From Zygnema cylindricum (lineage: Eukaryota > Streptophyta > Zygnematophyceae > Zygnematales > Zygnemataceae): a DNA stretch of 64,000 nt. The notes beneath the pieces are model-generated. The model worked only from the letters and a program-made list of their open reading frames with translations. It made no database searches and had not been told where the DNA came from. Positions 46,854 to 57,848 of the stretch are shown here, piece after piece (positions within the stretch are counted from its first letter, which is position 1; the number at the start of each line of letters is the position of its first letter). The translations under genes and the position numbers were made by a program. Where the stretch lies: assembly GCA_037447655.1 (NCBI GenBank), contig JBBHKE010000463.1, forward strand, positions 62,001 to 126,000, given 5' to 3'.

Positions 46854-47945
46854 TGTTGAGATTTGAAATCTTTAGTTAGTAAATAGAGTAGACTTAGAAT
46901 AGTTTTTTTAAGAAGGTGTATATAAGACTTACCTTTATTAGTGTTACAGTAGGCAAAGTACAATAGAGTGTATTCTACCTCTGCGCGTTTTACGGAGTGA
47001 TGACGACACGCGTCACGCAACAGGCAATTGGAATCGCCAGATCAGACGGACGGAATCTGATCCGGATATCTCGGAAAATATATGGTACGGCTATTTTTGG
47101 AGTCATACGGATATTTTGGAATTATATGGTACGGAATATTTTTTATGATCATTAATTAGAAACGTCCGGATATTTCGGAAGTGAATCATGATCATTGATT
47201 TTGAGAAACGTCAACGGACGCGATTCACGTGGGACCGCAAGTGACGAGGCGAGATTTACGTGGGACCACAAAGTGACGAGGCGTGATTCACGTGGGACCA
47301 CAAGTGACGAAGCACTCAGGTGCTTCGTACTACGCGACCACATTCGGCTGGACTTTAGCGGCTACTGCTGACTAAGCATTTGGAACGTTGTGTGTACGGT
47401 TAAGACGTTTTGTGTACGGTTCAATGTCTGTAAATATTTGAATAACATTAGTTTGTATTTTAGTGTGAAAAAAAAATAGTGTTCCATTAATCAAGTTTTT
47501 AGAAAATAATAATTAGGGTTTTGAGGTATAGTGACGTACAGGCAGGATGCTTTGTTGTTAGTCAAGATAATAACCGTAGTAACGGTTACCCAAATTAGTG
47601 TAGATCAGTAGATAGACACTGTGAGTATATAACTTAGAACTTAGCCAATTTTGTAGTATCCAGTTTTGGGAATATGATTTTCTAAGGGCAATTTTTGGGA
47701 AACTTCTAGACATCATATCTTATGGTTTACTGAGTCATTTGGGATGCAATTTTGGGAATTGTCAGTTTACTGTATCGTGTATCACTGTGGCAAATTTGAA
47801 GCATATTGGCTTTTTGAGTCATATTTTGTGTCAGTTCTAAGTTGGCCGTTGAGTAGGTACTTTGATAGTTTCTACTGTTTTTCATGTCTACCTCCACTAC
47901 TACTGCTGGTTCTCCGCCTGCAACGGTAGAGTTAGAACAACAGTC
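46854..47945 (+). repeat. Second terminal copy: 3' LTR, leader and gag start
   Basis: Matches 40617 to about 41685 with few differences, among them a 13-bp insertion TGATCATTAATTA near 47146. It includes the CACGTGGGACC repeats and the GAAGCAC hairpin. It breaks off in the gag coding start after EQ at about 47945. Confidence 0.85.
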
Positions 47946-48670
47946 TGTCGCTATGCTCCAAAAAGGTTGACATCCGAGCGGTCGAGCTGTTTGGCGCCTC
48001 TGTTTTTTGTTTTTTTTGCGAAATGAATGGTACGGGAGCATTCATTTCGTCATCTCATTCACCATCCGTTTCTAGTGTGAATCCTGCAATTACAATGGAA
48101 GGACGAGACGTGGTAAGGATTGTCAAATTTTGTACTTCTACCTATTTTAACGTACATGTAATGACGACGGATTCTGTATACCTAAATCAGCGTTATAGAG
48201 AAATTACACTTAAACATTTTTTTCACAATGGGATTTTTACACAAATTAACATCAATGACACTAATTCATTATTGACACTAGTAATTTATATAGTCTAATA
48301 ATGATTCACGGTGTACTGTTAATGTTTTTATTGCCAGTTAAAATAACGTACAATTTCTTAACGATTTTCAATTTGAGACAGCCAATCGGAAGCTGATACC
48401 TTCTAATCGCAACCGTCACATCCACATGTGTTTTAAGAGACGAAAAAAATATTAACACTAAGGGTATGTCTCCATGTGCCAAAGTAAGGGGTATTTTTCT
48501 GTTGTTTTCTTTTAAACTTAGCGCCGTACCGCGCAAGTTTTAACCGTACAAAAAAAGTACATTTTGCGTCATGATTTTACGGACGCAACCTAATGGAAGG
48601 CACTGCAATCAATAAATATATCCGTACATTTACTGAAACCGCTAATGGAAGTCCGGCCTTAGAATATACT
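47946..48670. mobile_element. Decayed copy C of the TIR element family
   Basis: Contains ATTGTCAAATTTTGTACTTC...TTTTAACGTACATGT, related to the middle of copies A and B, and a right end CACGGTGTACTGT at 48308-48320. It starts with a perfect hairpin, CGAAATGAATG and its inverse (48019-48049). The left end is not found. Confidence 0.5.
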
Positions 48671-49220
48671 ACACCGCCAATTGCTATTAGCGTAATGTAC
48701 GCTAATTCCGTCCCGGTTTTATTTTTTATTTTCAAACAGCGTAGCTTATTCTATTTTTTTATGTACGCCATTTAGGGTTATTTTCCAAGTACCGTACAAA
48801 ACGAAAGTATGCTGTCTTTTAAATAGTGTGGTGTACGGTTCATGTCAAACCGTACAAAATTGTACCTTTTTTAGTGAAAAAGTGTAATTAATGAGTTTTA
48901 GTAACCGCAGACGCATGAGAATATGCTCTCTAAAAAAGGGATAAAATCGGGTTGTCAAATATCATGATCGCACATATTCGTCCAACAACCACGTTTCGAC
49001 TGTGTGAACGTACGATTTGTCAGATTTTGTACAAGTACCTATATTAGTGTAAGCATGTTTGCGACCGACATTTATTTTTTTCAAAGACCCAAAATTAGAA
49101 TTATTAAACAATTAGAATGTATGTTTTTTTTCAAAATTTTCAAATTATTAATTAGCGTACACCACTGTAATTATTCTTATACGCTAAAGAAACTTTTACG
49201 CTAATAGCGATTGGCGGTGT
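48671..49220. mobile_element. TIR element copy A, about 550 bp
   Basis: Ends ACACCGCCAATTGCTATTAG... and ...CTAATAGCGATTGGCGGTGT are inverted repeats of about 22 bp. Internal sequence is AT-rich with no coding capacity. The ends are flanked by TA. It is a non-autonomous DNA-transposon type; the superfamily is uncertain (a TA target would suggest Tc1/mariner). Confidence 0.8.
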
Positions 49221-49225
49221 ACTGT

Positions 49226-49767
49226 ACACCGCCAATCGTTATTAGCGTTGTGTACGCTAATTCCGTCCCGCTTTTTTTTTTTTTTATTCTCCATTAGTGT
49301 AGTTCATTCTATTTTTTTTTTTATTCTATTTAGGGTTATTTTTAGTACGTTGTCTCTGAAATAGAGTGGTATACGGTCAGTGTCAGACCGTACATAAATT
49401 TACCTTTTTAAGTTAAAAAGTACAATAAATTAGTTTTAGTAACCACGGACGCATGAGAATGTGCGTTCTAAAAAGGGAAAAAAACCAGGTTGTAAAAAAT
49501 CCCGCTCGCACATATTCGTCCGACAGCCGCGTTTCGACCGTGTGAATGTACGATTTGTGTACGATTTGTCATATTTTGTACGGAGACCTATATTAGTGTA
49601 AGCATGTTTGCGACCGACATTTTTTTTTTCAAAGATCCAAATTACCATAACCAAACAATTAGAATGTATGATTTTTTCCAAAATTTTCAAATTCTTAAAT
49701 AGCGTACACCACGGTAATTATTTTTATACGCTAAAAAAACTTACACGCTAATAACGATTGGCGGTGT
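49226..49767. mobile_element. TIR element copy B, tandem to A
   Basis: Starts ACACCGCCAATCGTTATTAG five bases after copy A ends, and ends TAATAACGATTGGCGGTGT. The pentamer ACTGT lies both before (49221-49225) and after it (49768-49772). It is similar to A over its full length. Confidence 0.85.
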
Positions 49768-49943
49768 ACTGTACATGTTGTCGTCTTGTGTTTTTCGACC
49801 CAGGGCCACATCAAGAAACGTCATCTTCAACCTTTATTTTAAAACACATTGGCGATGTGTTTTAAAACAAAGTATTTTTGCTAAACAAATAGGAACACAT
49901 ATTTGCACTTGTCATTTTTTTTCAAAAATTTCAAACGAATTCA

Positions 49944-50090
49944 AGCGACGGCGAAAAGTACACGATTCGCTATATTTTGTCCGTTTGAGTTTAGTACGAC
50001 GAGTAAAAGTATACAATTTGTCTTGTTTTGTCCATTTGCGTCTAGTACGACGAGGAAAAGTATACAATTTGTCTTGTTTTGTCGCGTCCA
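49944..50090. repeat. About 57-bp tandem repeat, nearly three units
   Basis: Units of ACGACGAGGAAAAGTATACA followed by ATTTGTCTTGTTTTGTCC. They keep three frames open and so create spurious ORFs. Confidence 0.88.
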
Positions 50091-50276
50091 ACTGCCCGAA
50101 ACGACCACAGGTTGGCAACTTTCAAATTTGTCCATGTCGACTAAAGCAAACTCTTCTCCTCCCCGATTTTAAGGAGATAGCAATTTCTCAAAATGCGGAT
50201 ATTCTTGTGAAGCAAGGAAAACCGCGCCTGAATAATACCTTTAAAGCAAATGGTCAATTAAAGAAGTTTGGGAACT

Positions 50277-50530
50277 TAAACCCTAGGAATTCGTAAAAAG
50301 CTAAAAGCAGAACCGATTCAAAAACCTAAGTACACTTCTGCATTTCGAATAAATGTTTACCATTGACTTCATATCACTTAAGATAACCAGACATTGTAAT
50401 CTCAGAGAAACCCTAGAGAAGCTTCGGTATCACCTGGAAAAAGTCATAATTTTTTAAATGATAACCCTACGGTTCAAACCCCTGAGTCTGCAATTCTGAC
50501 GTCAGCCATTCTACACTCAAAACCCTAATT
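50277..50530 (+). promoter_or_regulatory. Candidate promoter/5' UTR with telo-box-like motifs
   Basis: AAACCCTA-type strings occur at 50277, 50407 and 50519 (AAACCCTAA at the last) within 300 bases of the channel gene's start codon. Telo-boxes (AAACCCTAA) are known 5' elements of plant housekeeping genes. Their spacing here is suggestive only. Confidence 0.35.
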
Positions 50531-50580
50531 TCCGACTCTACCTTTGTAACCCTCAATTTTTGAAACTCTAAATTGCAAAA

Positions 50581-52761
50581 ATGATTCTCTATGAGAAACA
50601 GTTTGGGGCCTTCAATCTGCTCACACGTGTGTACGGATCCTCCTGGCCACGCGCCTCCATCTTAGCGATTCCTGGAACCGTCATCGGAGGGGTTTTGAGA
50701 GCCTTTTTTGGGGAATACATGAAAGAACATTTTTTTTTGCATCCGTACCCTTGTACGATTCTATTTCTTTATTCCTTTTACTTTCGGTTGGAAACATGCC
50801 ATTGTGGTTGATGCTTGGAAAACATTTTTATGTTCCAAAGTTCCCTTTGACTATGGGAGGACCAATTGTGGCATATTAATTACTGTGGACAAAAATTTGC
50901 AGGAAGATGGCGATATATCACAAAAAAAAAATATGTAAAAAGTTGAAGAACAAAAAGAATGAAAAGAATGAAAAACGGGGAATAGCCAGCAACGATTACA
51001 TTTCAGAGGGTCAATCATATCAAACCAGAAATTTGGCATTTGTGCGAATGTAGAAAGTTCAATCCCAAGGAAATAATATCAGTAATAATAATTTTAATAG
51101 TAACAATAATGCTCGAAGTAATAATAATAACACCTAATAAGTACGTAAATGAAAAATCAGAAAACATGCATATATTAACCTACCTGATAACTGTTTATCC
51201 ATCACAATTTGAGGAGAGACTAATTTGGTCTTGATTCAAAGAGTATATCTCCTCCTCTCCATCTACCACACCTCTCATCCGAGTTTTGTTGAACTTTCCT
51301 CCTGTAAGTTGTCAATTTTTGGAGGTTATATGTGGACCACAGTGCGTAAATATTGAAAAGAAAAGCGTGGATTAAAAATGTAGATCAAAGCCCCTTTTTT
51401 TTGGCTACATGAGCTAGTGTGAGCCACGAGGTAGTTTGACATTGTCTTGGTTTGTCCACACTAATGACGGTGGGCTGAAACTTTACCCCTTTTTTTATTT
51501 CTTCGGAACAGATTCCTTGTTTGCTACAGTTCTCTCTCTCCTCCTCATTTTTCGAATCAATCTCAGTTACGCTGTAAGTCCCTCTTCCTCCTCCCTTCTC
51601 CCTCCTCCTTTCATTCTCTCTCCCTTCTGTGTTGCTTCTCTTTCCGCTCTTTACCCCTCCTTCCCCTCCCCCCCCCCCCTCCCCTCCCCTCCCCGCTCCC
51701 CCCCCCTTCAATCCCCTCCCTCCCCCTCCCCTTTCTCCTCTTCACATCATGAGGCCTGCGGCCCACCAACTTCTCTCCTCTGTTCAACCTCCTTCCTGTG
51801 ACACGTGTCACAATGGCGTGAGGTGCATGTGGATCTCACGTGATGTGACACGTGTGACGTGACATGTGGCAGCGCTATTGGGAGGGACGCACCATGGTGG
51901 CTCAGCTCAGGTGCTCTACCCCTAATCCCCCCCTCCCCCTCTCCCTCTCCTAGTATCTCTCTCACCCTTGTATGGTGTGGACCATACCTCTGCTCCCTAA
52001 CAGAAGGAGGTGGATTCTCTCTCCTCTCTCCCTCTCCCTCTCTCCCTCGGTTTCTTTCTCTCCCTTCTCGCGCTCTTTCTCTCTCCTCTCTCTCTCTCTC
52101 TCTCTCCCTCTCATGAAATCTGGAGCATCCGTTCGGCACAGATGACAGGACACGTCTCAAGTGGGGGGGGCAGAGAGTGAGAGAGGGAGAGGACGCACCA
52201 GAATTGGTGTGGATGGCTGTAGGGCAAGGGGGGGGGGGAGTGAGGGTGGACTGGAGATAGAAGTGTGGGTCCCATGGCGGAACCGGAGGCAGTGAAAAAA
52301 GTGGGTAAGGCTGTCCACACTATTTTTGGCGGGAGGAGGACGTGACGGTGGTTCTGTTGTAGGCCGTTTTGGGATTTTTTTGTTTTCTTTTTGTTTTTTT
52401 CTTATTTCTTTTGTTGGGGGGGTGGGTAGAGGGTTTTGGAGGTTCTTTTGGGGGGTGGTTTTTTTTTTTTATAATTGTTATAACTATTTAGAATTTTTGG
52501 TGATTTCTTTTTTTTTGCTTAATGTGTTCTGGTGTTCTTTTGTTTTTTGGGGTGTAAGGCGGAGGCTGTTTTTGGGAATTTTGGGATTTTTTTTGGTTTG
52601 GGTTTTTTTTGGGGGTGGAGGGAGAGAGGGGCGTTTTGGGGAACCAAAAATTATAACGATATATCCATAGTGAAAGCAAACCAAATTTTGTTTTTCTTTT
52701 TCCCCTTTGTTGCCCCCTTTTCTAGCTTGTTTTCCAGCTCCTTCCCATCGTTTATTTTTTC

Positions 52762-52794
<33 letters not shown>

Positions 52795-55700
52795 GTTGAT
52801 GGTGAACAGCACGAAATGGGCCGACGCCGCCATTCAGGTACTATTTTGTCTTTTCTAATAATGTTCTTAGTATTATTTTGTTTTTTTTTTCTGATTACAT
52901 TCTTAGTACTTCTTTGTCTTTTTCTGATAATATTATCAGTAGTTTTTGTCGTTTTCTGATGGTAGTCTTACACTGGGATGATTCGGAAATCTATGGATTT
53001 GGTATTCAAATAAGGACCACACTATTTTTCATGTCCAAAAATAAAATGAAAAAGGCATGTTTGCATTTAAAGGCCGACAAGGGTCCGTTTAAAATCTTGT
53101 AAAAGATAAAACAAGGAGTAGAAAATAAAGCAAAAGTAAAAATAGAGTAGACGTCAAAGCCTCAAATAAACAACAAATAAGACACTTTTTTTTTTTTTAA
53201 AATAAATAGACCTAAAGAAATTTCTGTCAAATTAAAACATTGAATAGAATTTTTTGAGGTGATCATCTTAAAAAAAGAAAAAAATCCTGGGATTATGCTT
53301 CAAAAAACCTGGAAATGTCACTAGGAAAATCCAGAATTACCCTTTAAACCTTTTAAAATAAACGTGAAATTTAAATTTTCTAGTACTTTTGGGAAAAACA
53401 AATGTAGGATTCACGTTCTTTCTTTTTAAAGCCTCCAAGAAAGTTCGCAAGATCTATACACTGTACACTATCATTATATTTATACACTTTATATTATACA
53501 TTATGCATCATATATTATACATTATACATTGTACTTGTACATCGTACATTGTAATACATTATACATTACACATTATACATTATACAATACACGCTATACA
53601 GTAGATGTTATATATTACACTTAATACATCATGCAATAAACAATACACAATGCACAATACACAACACACAATACACAACACACAATACGCAACACACAAT
53701 ACGCAACACACCACACACAATACACACCACACAATGCACACCGCACGATGCACAATCCACATGCACCTGCATCTTCCTATCTCCATACGGTGTGCAGGTG
53801 CTGTCGTTCGACGAGGCGGCCAAGGAGCCGCTGGTGCCCGGAGGCACGCAGTTCCGCGCAGAGTTCCTGCACGCGGTCAGCCTCATGCACGCGCTGGCCA
53901 TGCAGGTGAGGGGGGCGCCAGGCAGCAGCCAGGCAGACAGACCGACCAGACAGGACGAGAGGGGCGCACTCTAACTCTCATGTGGCTTGCGGTTGTTCCA
54001 TCCTTGCAGAGACTTCGTGGGGACACTGATCTTTCAAATCTCACTTTTGGTAAGTTCCCAGTTTTTATTTATTTCTGGTGCGCACGGAATTTGCTTCCCT
54101 CTTTCTCCTACTTCCTCCTCCTCGATATCCTCTCCCCCTCCCTCACTCCGTGTTTTGTTTAGCAACAGAAATGTTGGAGCTAGAATGGGAAGTGACACTG
54201 AAACTTCATTCAGGACGGACAGGGAACAACTTCAAGTAGGAAACTGGTTTTTTGTTTACAATTTTTATTACTTGAAAACTGAACATGGCATCAGAAGGAG
54301 TGGAACTGGAGCTGATCCTGGAGCTGTAATTGAGACTAGAAACTGAGACTGGAATTGCAACTGAATAAGGAACCAGAACAAGAACTAAAGTTGAACCAAA
54401 GACTGGAATGTGACACTTGGGATGGGAACTGTAACTGAAACTGAAAGTGGAACCAGAAAAGAAGTTTTCATTGAACCGAAGACTAGACTGTGACACTTCG
54501 AACGGGAACTGAGAAAAGTGGATCTGGAAAAGAAGTTCACGTTGAACCGAAAACTAGAACGTGACATTAAAAATGAGAACTGGAAGGGAATTGCAGCGAG
54601 CTTTTCGGACATTTCTGAGCCTCCGCCGGTGGATTCGGCCGACATCGACGAATGGCTCAAAGTCAGAGGCTTGAAGTGAGTCTCAATTGGACTCTCACTC
54701 TCACAGTATTACTGGTTACCGAATCCCTTAAACACCCCATTTAAACAGCGACCCTGGAACAAATAATTGAAAATTCTCTCGAGCACCTCGCATTTAACTT
54801 GGCTGATAAGTTCTTACACAACTTCTTCTTCCCATATACCGAGAACAATGATACTAACAGATTTTTTTTTCTGAATGCTGCCACTTTGGAGAGGGAGAGA
54901 ACAGGTCCTATGTGCTTCTTCGAGTCCATGAGCATCACTACCAGAAATACTTTCGTAGCCTCCCTTTACCAGTACTTGGAGGACTTAACCGAACAGAGGA
55001 AGCTATTATAGCTTCAGCAGAACATGAACCTGTTTTTCTTATCTTCTGTTGGGTTCATCGGCTCATAGTGGAGAGAAGAATGGCAGGAGGAATACGAGAA
55101 GATGCTCCTATTGTCTCACGGATCCATCAAGTTCTGTCAGGTGGGGCAATCATGTCTTTTTTTTTTCGCTTCTATTTTGTTCTGTTCAGTTTCTATTTCG
55201 ATTCCATTTTTTTGAGATGGGTTTGTTTGGTTGACTTTTTGGTCTAATGTTGATCCTTTTAACACTAAACGCCTAGTGCCCATTTGGAGACATGTCCAGA
55301 AGGCCAATTATCTCCCCCGCCCCCTAGAGGCCAAAATACTTATCAGAATCGAGGTTTGCTGTTTTTGTTGGATTCATAAGTTCCTAAATAAGTAGAGAGA
55401 ATGTTCATGGGATTAAAATCGGAGTATTTTACGAGATACAGTGGTAGAACGACAAAATTCTTGCGCTTTTTTCAAATTGGCCTATGTCTTCAAATAAATC
55501 ATGAAAACCATTCTGATGATGTTTTTTAATAATCAAACAAATTCTATACAGTTTTATGGAAATCCATCAAGATATATGACAAAAAATTTGGAGTTCTTTT
55601 TGTCAAACAATGACACGTAGAAAAGCAAAAATGACAAAAAACATCTCAATTTTTTGGTATGTTTGTTTGAAATTTATGAAAAAAAGGAAAAATGATTTAA

Positions 55701-57802
55701 AAGCTGTGTGACTCTGTAAGCGTTCCTAGTTTACTACTTAAAACACCATATAAAAAAATCACGGCATTTAGATGTGTTTTGTTGGTTCCACAATTTTTCT
55801 TTTTTAAAATTGAACGCTTCTTTCGACAAGCTCTAATTATGTGTAAACATAACAAAGCCAATCAATTAAGGTTTCATTTGAAAGATATGACCTTTTTTTG
55901 TGGCGGCAACTTTCTGAAATTATAATTGGAGACATATTTTAGAGTCCATGATAGTTTAAAGTGGACATCACTATTGTACAAATTTGAAAAAAACTAATGC
56001 CTGCCTACTATAAAAATCCTAAAAATAAGGAGGATTCGGTGCGTTAACCTTTTGACCCTTTTATAGCGAAGGCTGTTACTACTCAAAACATATCAAAATG
56101 AGAAACCAAGTCACAGTTTTTATCATTTTCCCCAAAATTTGTTCTCTAAAATACATGTTTTCAGACAATGTACTTCAGTAACTTTTTAAGCATACATAAC
56201 ACATGCATATAAGCTAAAGATAAACTGTATGCATCTATTTTAGAAGCATGGTCTCATTATGCTTAATTGGGTCTGTGTGAGGTAGGCATGATAGATACTA
56301 TCAGGCTTCCGATTCAGGTTTTGAGGGAAAGTAGATACTAAGCTTAGTAATAGCAGCTCCTCCCCATTCCCTCCCCCTCCCCCTCCTCCTCCCCCTNNNN
56401 NNNNNNNNNNNNNNNNNNNNNNNNNNNNNNNNNNNNNNNNNNNNNNNNNNNNNNNNNNNNNNNNNNNNNNNNNNNNNNNNNNNNNNNNNNNNNNNNNNNN
56501 NNNNNNNNNNNNNNNNNNNNNNNNNNNNNNNNNNNNNNNNNNNNNNNNNNNNNNNNNNNNNNNNNNNNNNNNNNNNNNNNNNNNNNNNNNNNNNNNNNNN
56601 NNNNNNNNNNNNNNNNNNNNNNNNNNNNNNNNNNNNNNNNNNNNNNNNNNNNNNNNNNNNNNNNNNNNNNNNNNNNNNNNNNNNNNNNNNNNNNNNNNNN
56701 NNNNNNNNNNNNNNNNNNNNNNNNNNNNNNNNNNNNNNNNNNNNNNNNNNNNNNNNNNNNNNNNNNNNNNNNNNNNNNNNNNNNNNNNNNNNNNTCTGGT
56801 TCCTCAACTCTGTCACTATCTGTTCCGTAACTGAAACTCTCCATCTCTCTTTCTGTTAAACTTAACTTATAAAACGATAAAATCCACAGGGAATTTAACG
56901 TTAGGGTTTTGAACTGATTTTTTTGCTCGCTTAATCTACATTTTCTTCTCCTCCCCTCTCCTCTCCTCCCCTGTCCTGTCCTTTTCTCTTCTCTTCTCTT
57001 CTCTTTGGTGCTATCTCTGTCTTCATTTCTATCTTCGTTTTCATTTCCATTTCTATCTCTCTTTCCGCTTCCTTTTCAGTTTCCTTCTTTTACATCTAAT
57101 TCGCTCGTTTTTTTAGTCAAGTTTTGGGATTGCAATTTAAGGGACACCTAAAATAGCAAAATATTCTCTCTACCTCTCAAAGTCAATGCCTTTGTCTATC
57201 ACCGTCTCAACACCTTAGTCTATTTCCTTCTCAGTTTTGTTCCTCATTCTGTTAATTTGAGTTTCTCTTCCTCTCTCTTCTCTTCTCTGTTCGTCTCTAT
57301 TTCTCTGCCTCTTCTTTATCGTCTCTCTCTTTTTTTGTCTGTCTCTCTCTTTGTCTGTCCGTCGCTTTCTTTTCTCTGTATGTCTGTCGTTTTTTTGAAT
57401 GTCTCTCTTCTGTTGATTGCCCTTTCCATTTTTCTGTCAAGAAAAACCAATCTTGTTGTCTTTTCCCAGGTTGCTCGAGAAATCGAGGAGCCCTTCAAAT
57501 TCGATCCCAACGAGCTCCCAGTGGCCCATTACCAGTACAAATTCAACGCTCGGTTGGTGACTGCCTTTGTGATAAGTGTCATTCCGGAAGGAGGTTTGTT
57601 CTCTCACATCAATGGGAAGGAATTGAAGGCCATGATTAGTCGAAGGAGACCGGTTCTCATGTTTGAAGATGTCGAGGATAGTGGGCCTCTTGCTAAGGAT
57701 TTCGAGGAATCGGACCAGGAATCTTGTCAGGGTCAGAAAAAACCCTTATGGCGTCCATCTGCCTCTGGAAGCAGTCATGACAGGTGAGGAGTGAAAAAAA
57801 AA

Positions 57803-57848
<46 letters not shown>

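Larger units (their letters stand above)
40617..47945 (+). mobile_element. Best-preserved Ty1/copia element with two terminal copies
   Basis: A long sequence beginning T(A/G)TTGAGATTTGAAATCTTTAG stands at 40617 and again at 46854, right after a polypurine tract TTAGGGGAG. The two copies are nearly identical, with small indels, through LTR, leader and the first codons of gag (ATG 41632 and 47887). The second copy ends at about 47945. The structure is therefore LTR-gag-pol-LTR-leader-gag start, as left by unequal recombination in a tandem pair or by a truncated second insertion. Because both copies continue past the LTR end, its exact 3' border and primer site cannot be read off by comparison. 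Confidence 0.85.

Noticed and set aside
49775-50296. 173-codon open frame before the channel gene
   Set aside because: It runs through a 57-bp tandem repeat that keeps all frames open; no domain is recognised.
53605-54162. 185-codon open frame
   Set aside because: It crosses a minisatellite and then reads channel exon 53798-53905 in the wrong frame.
56301-56844. Two minus-strand open frames of about 170 codons
   Set aside because: They consist almost entirely of N bases from the assembly gap.
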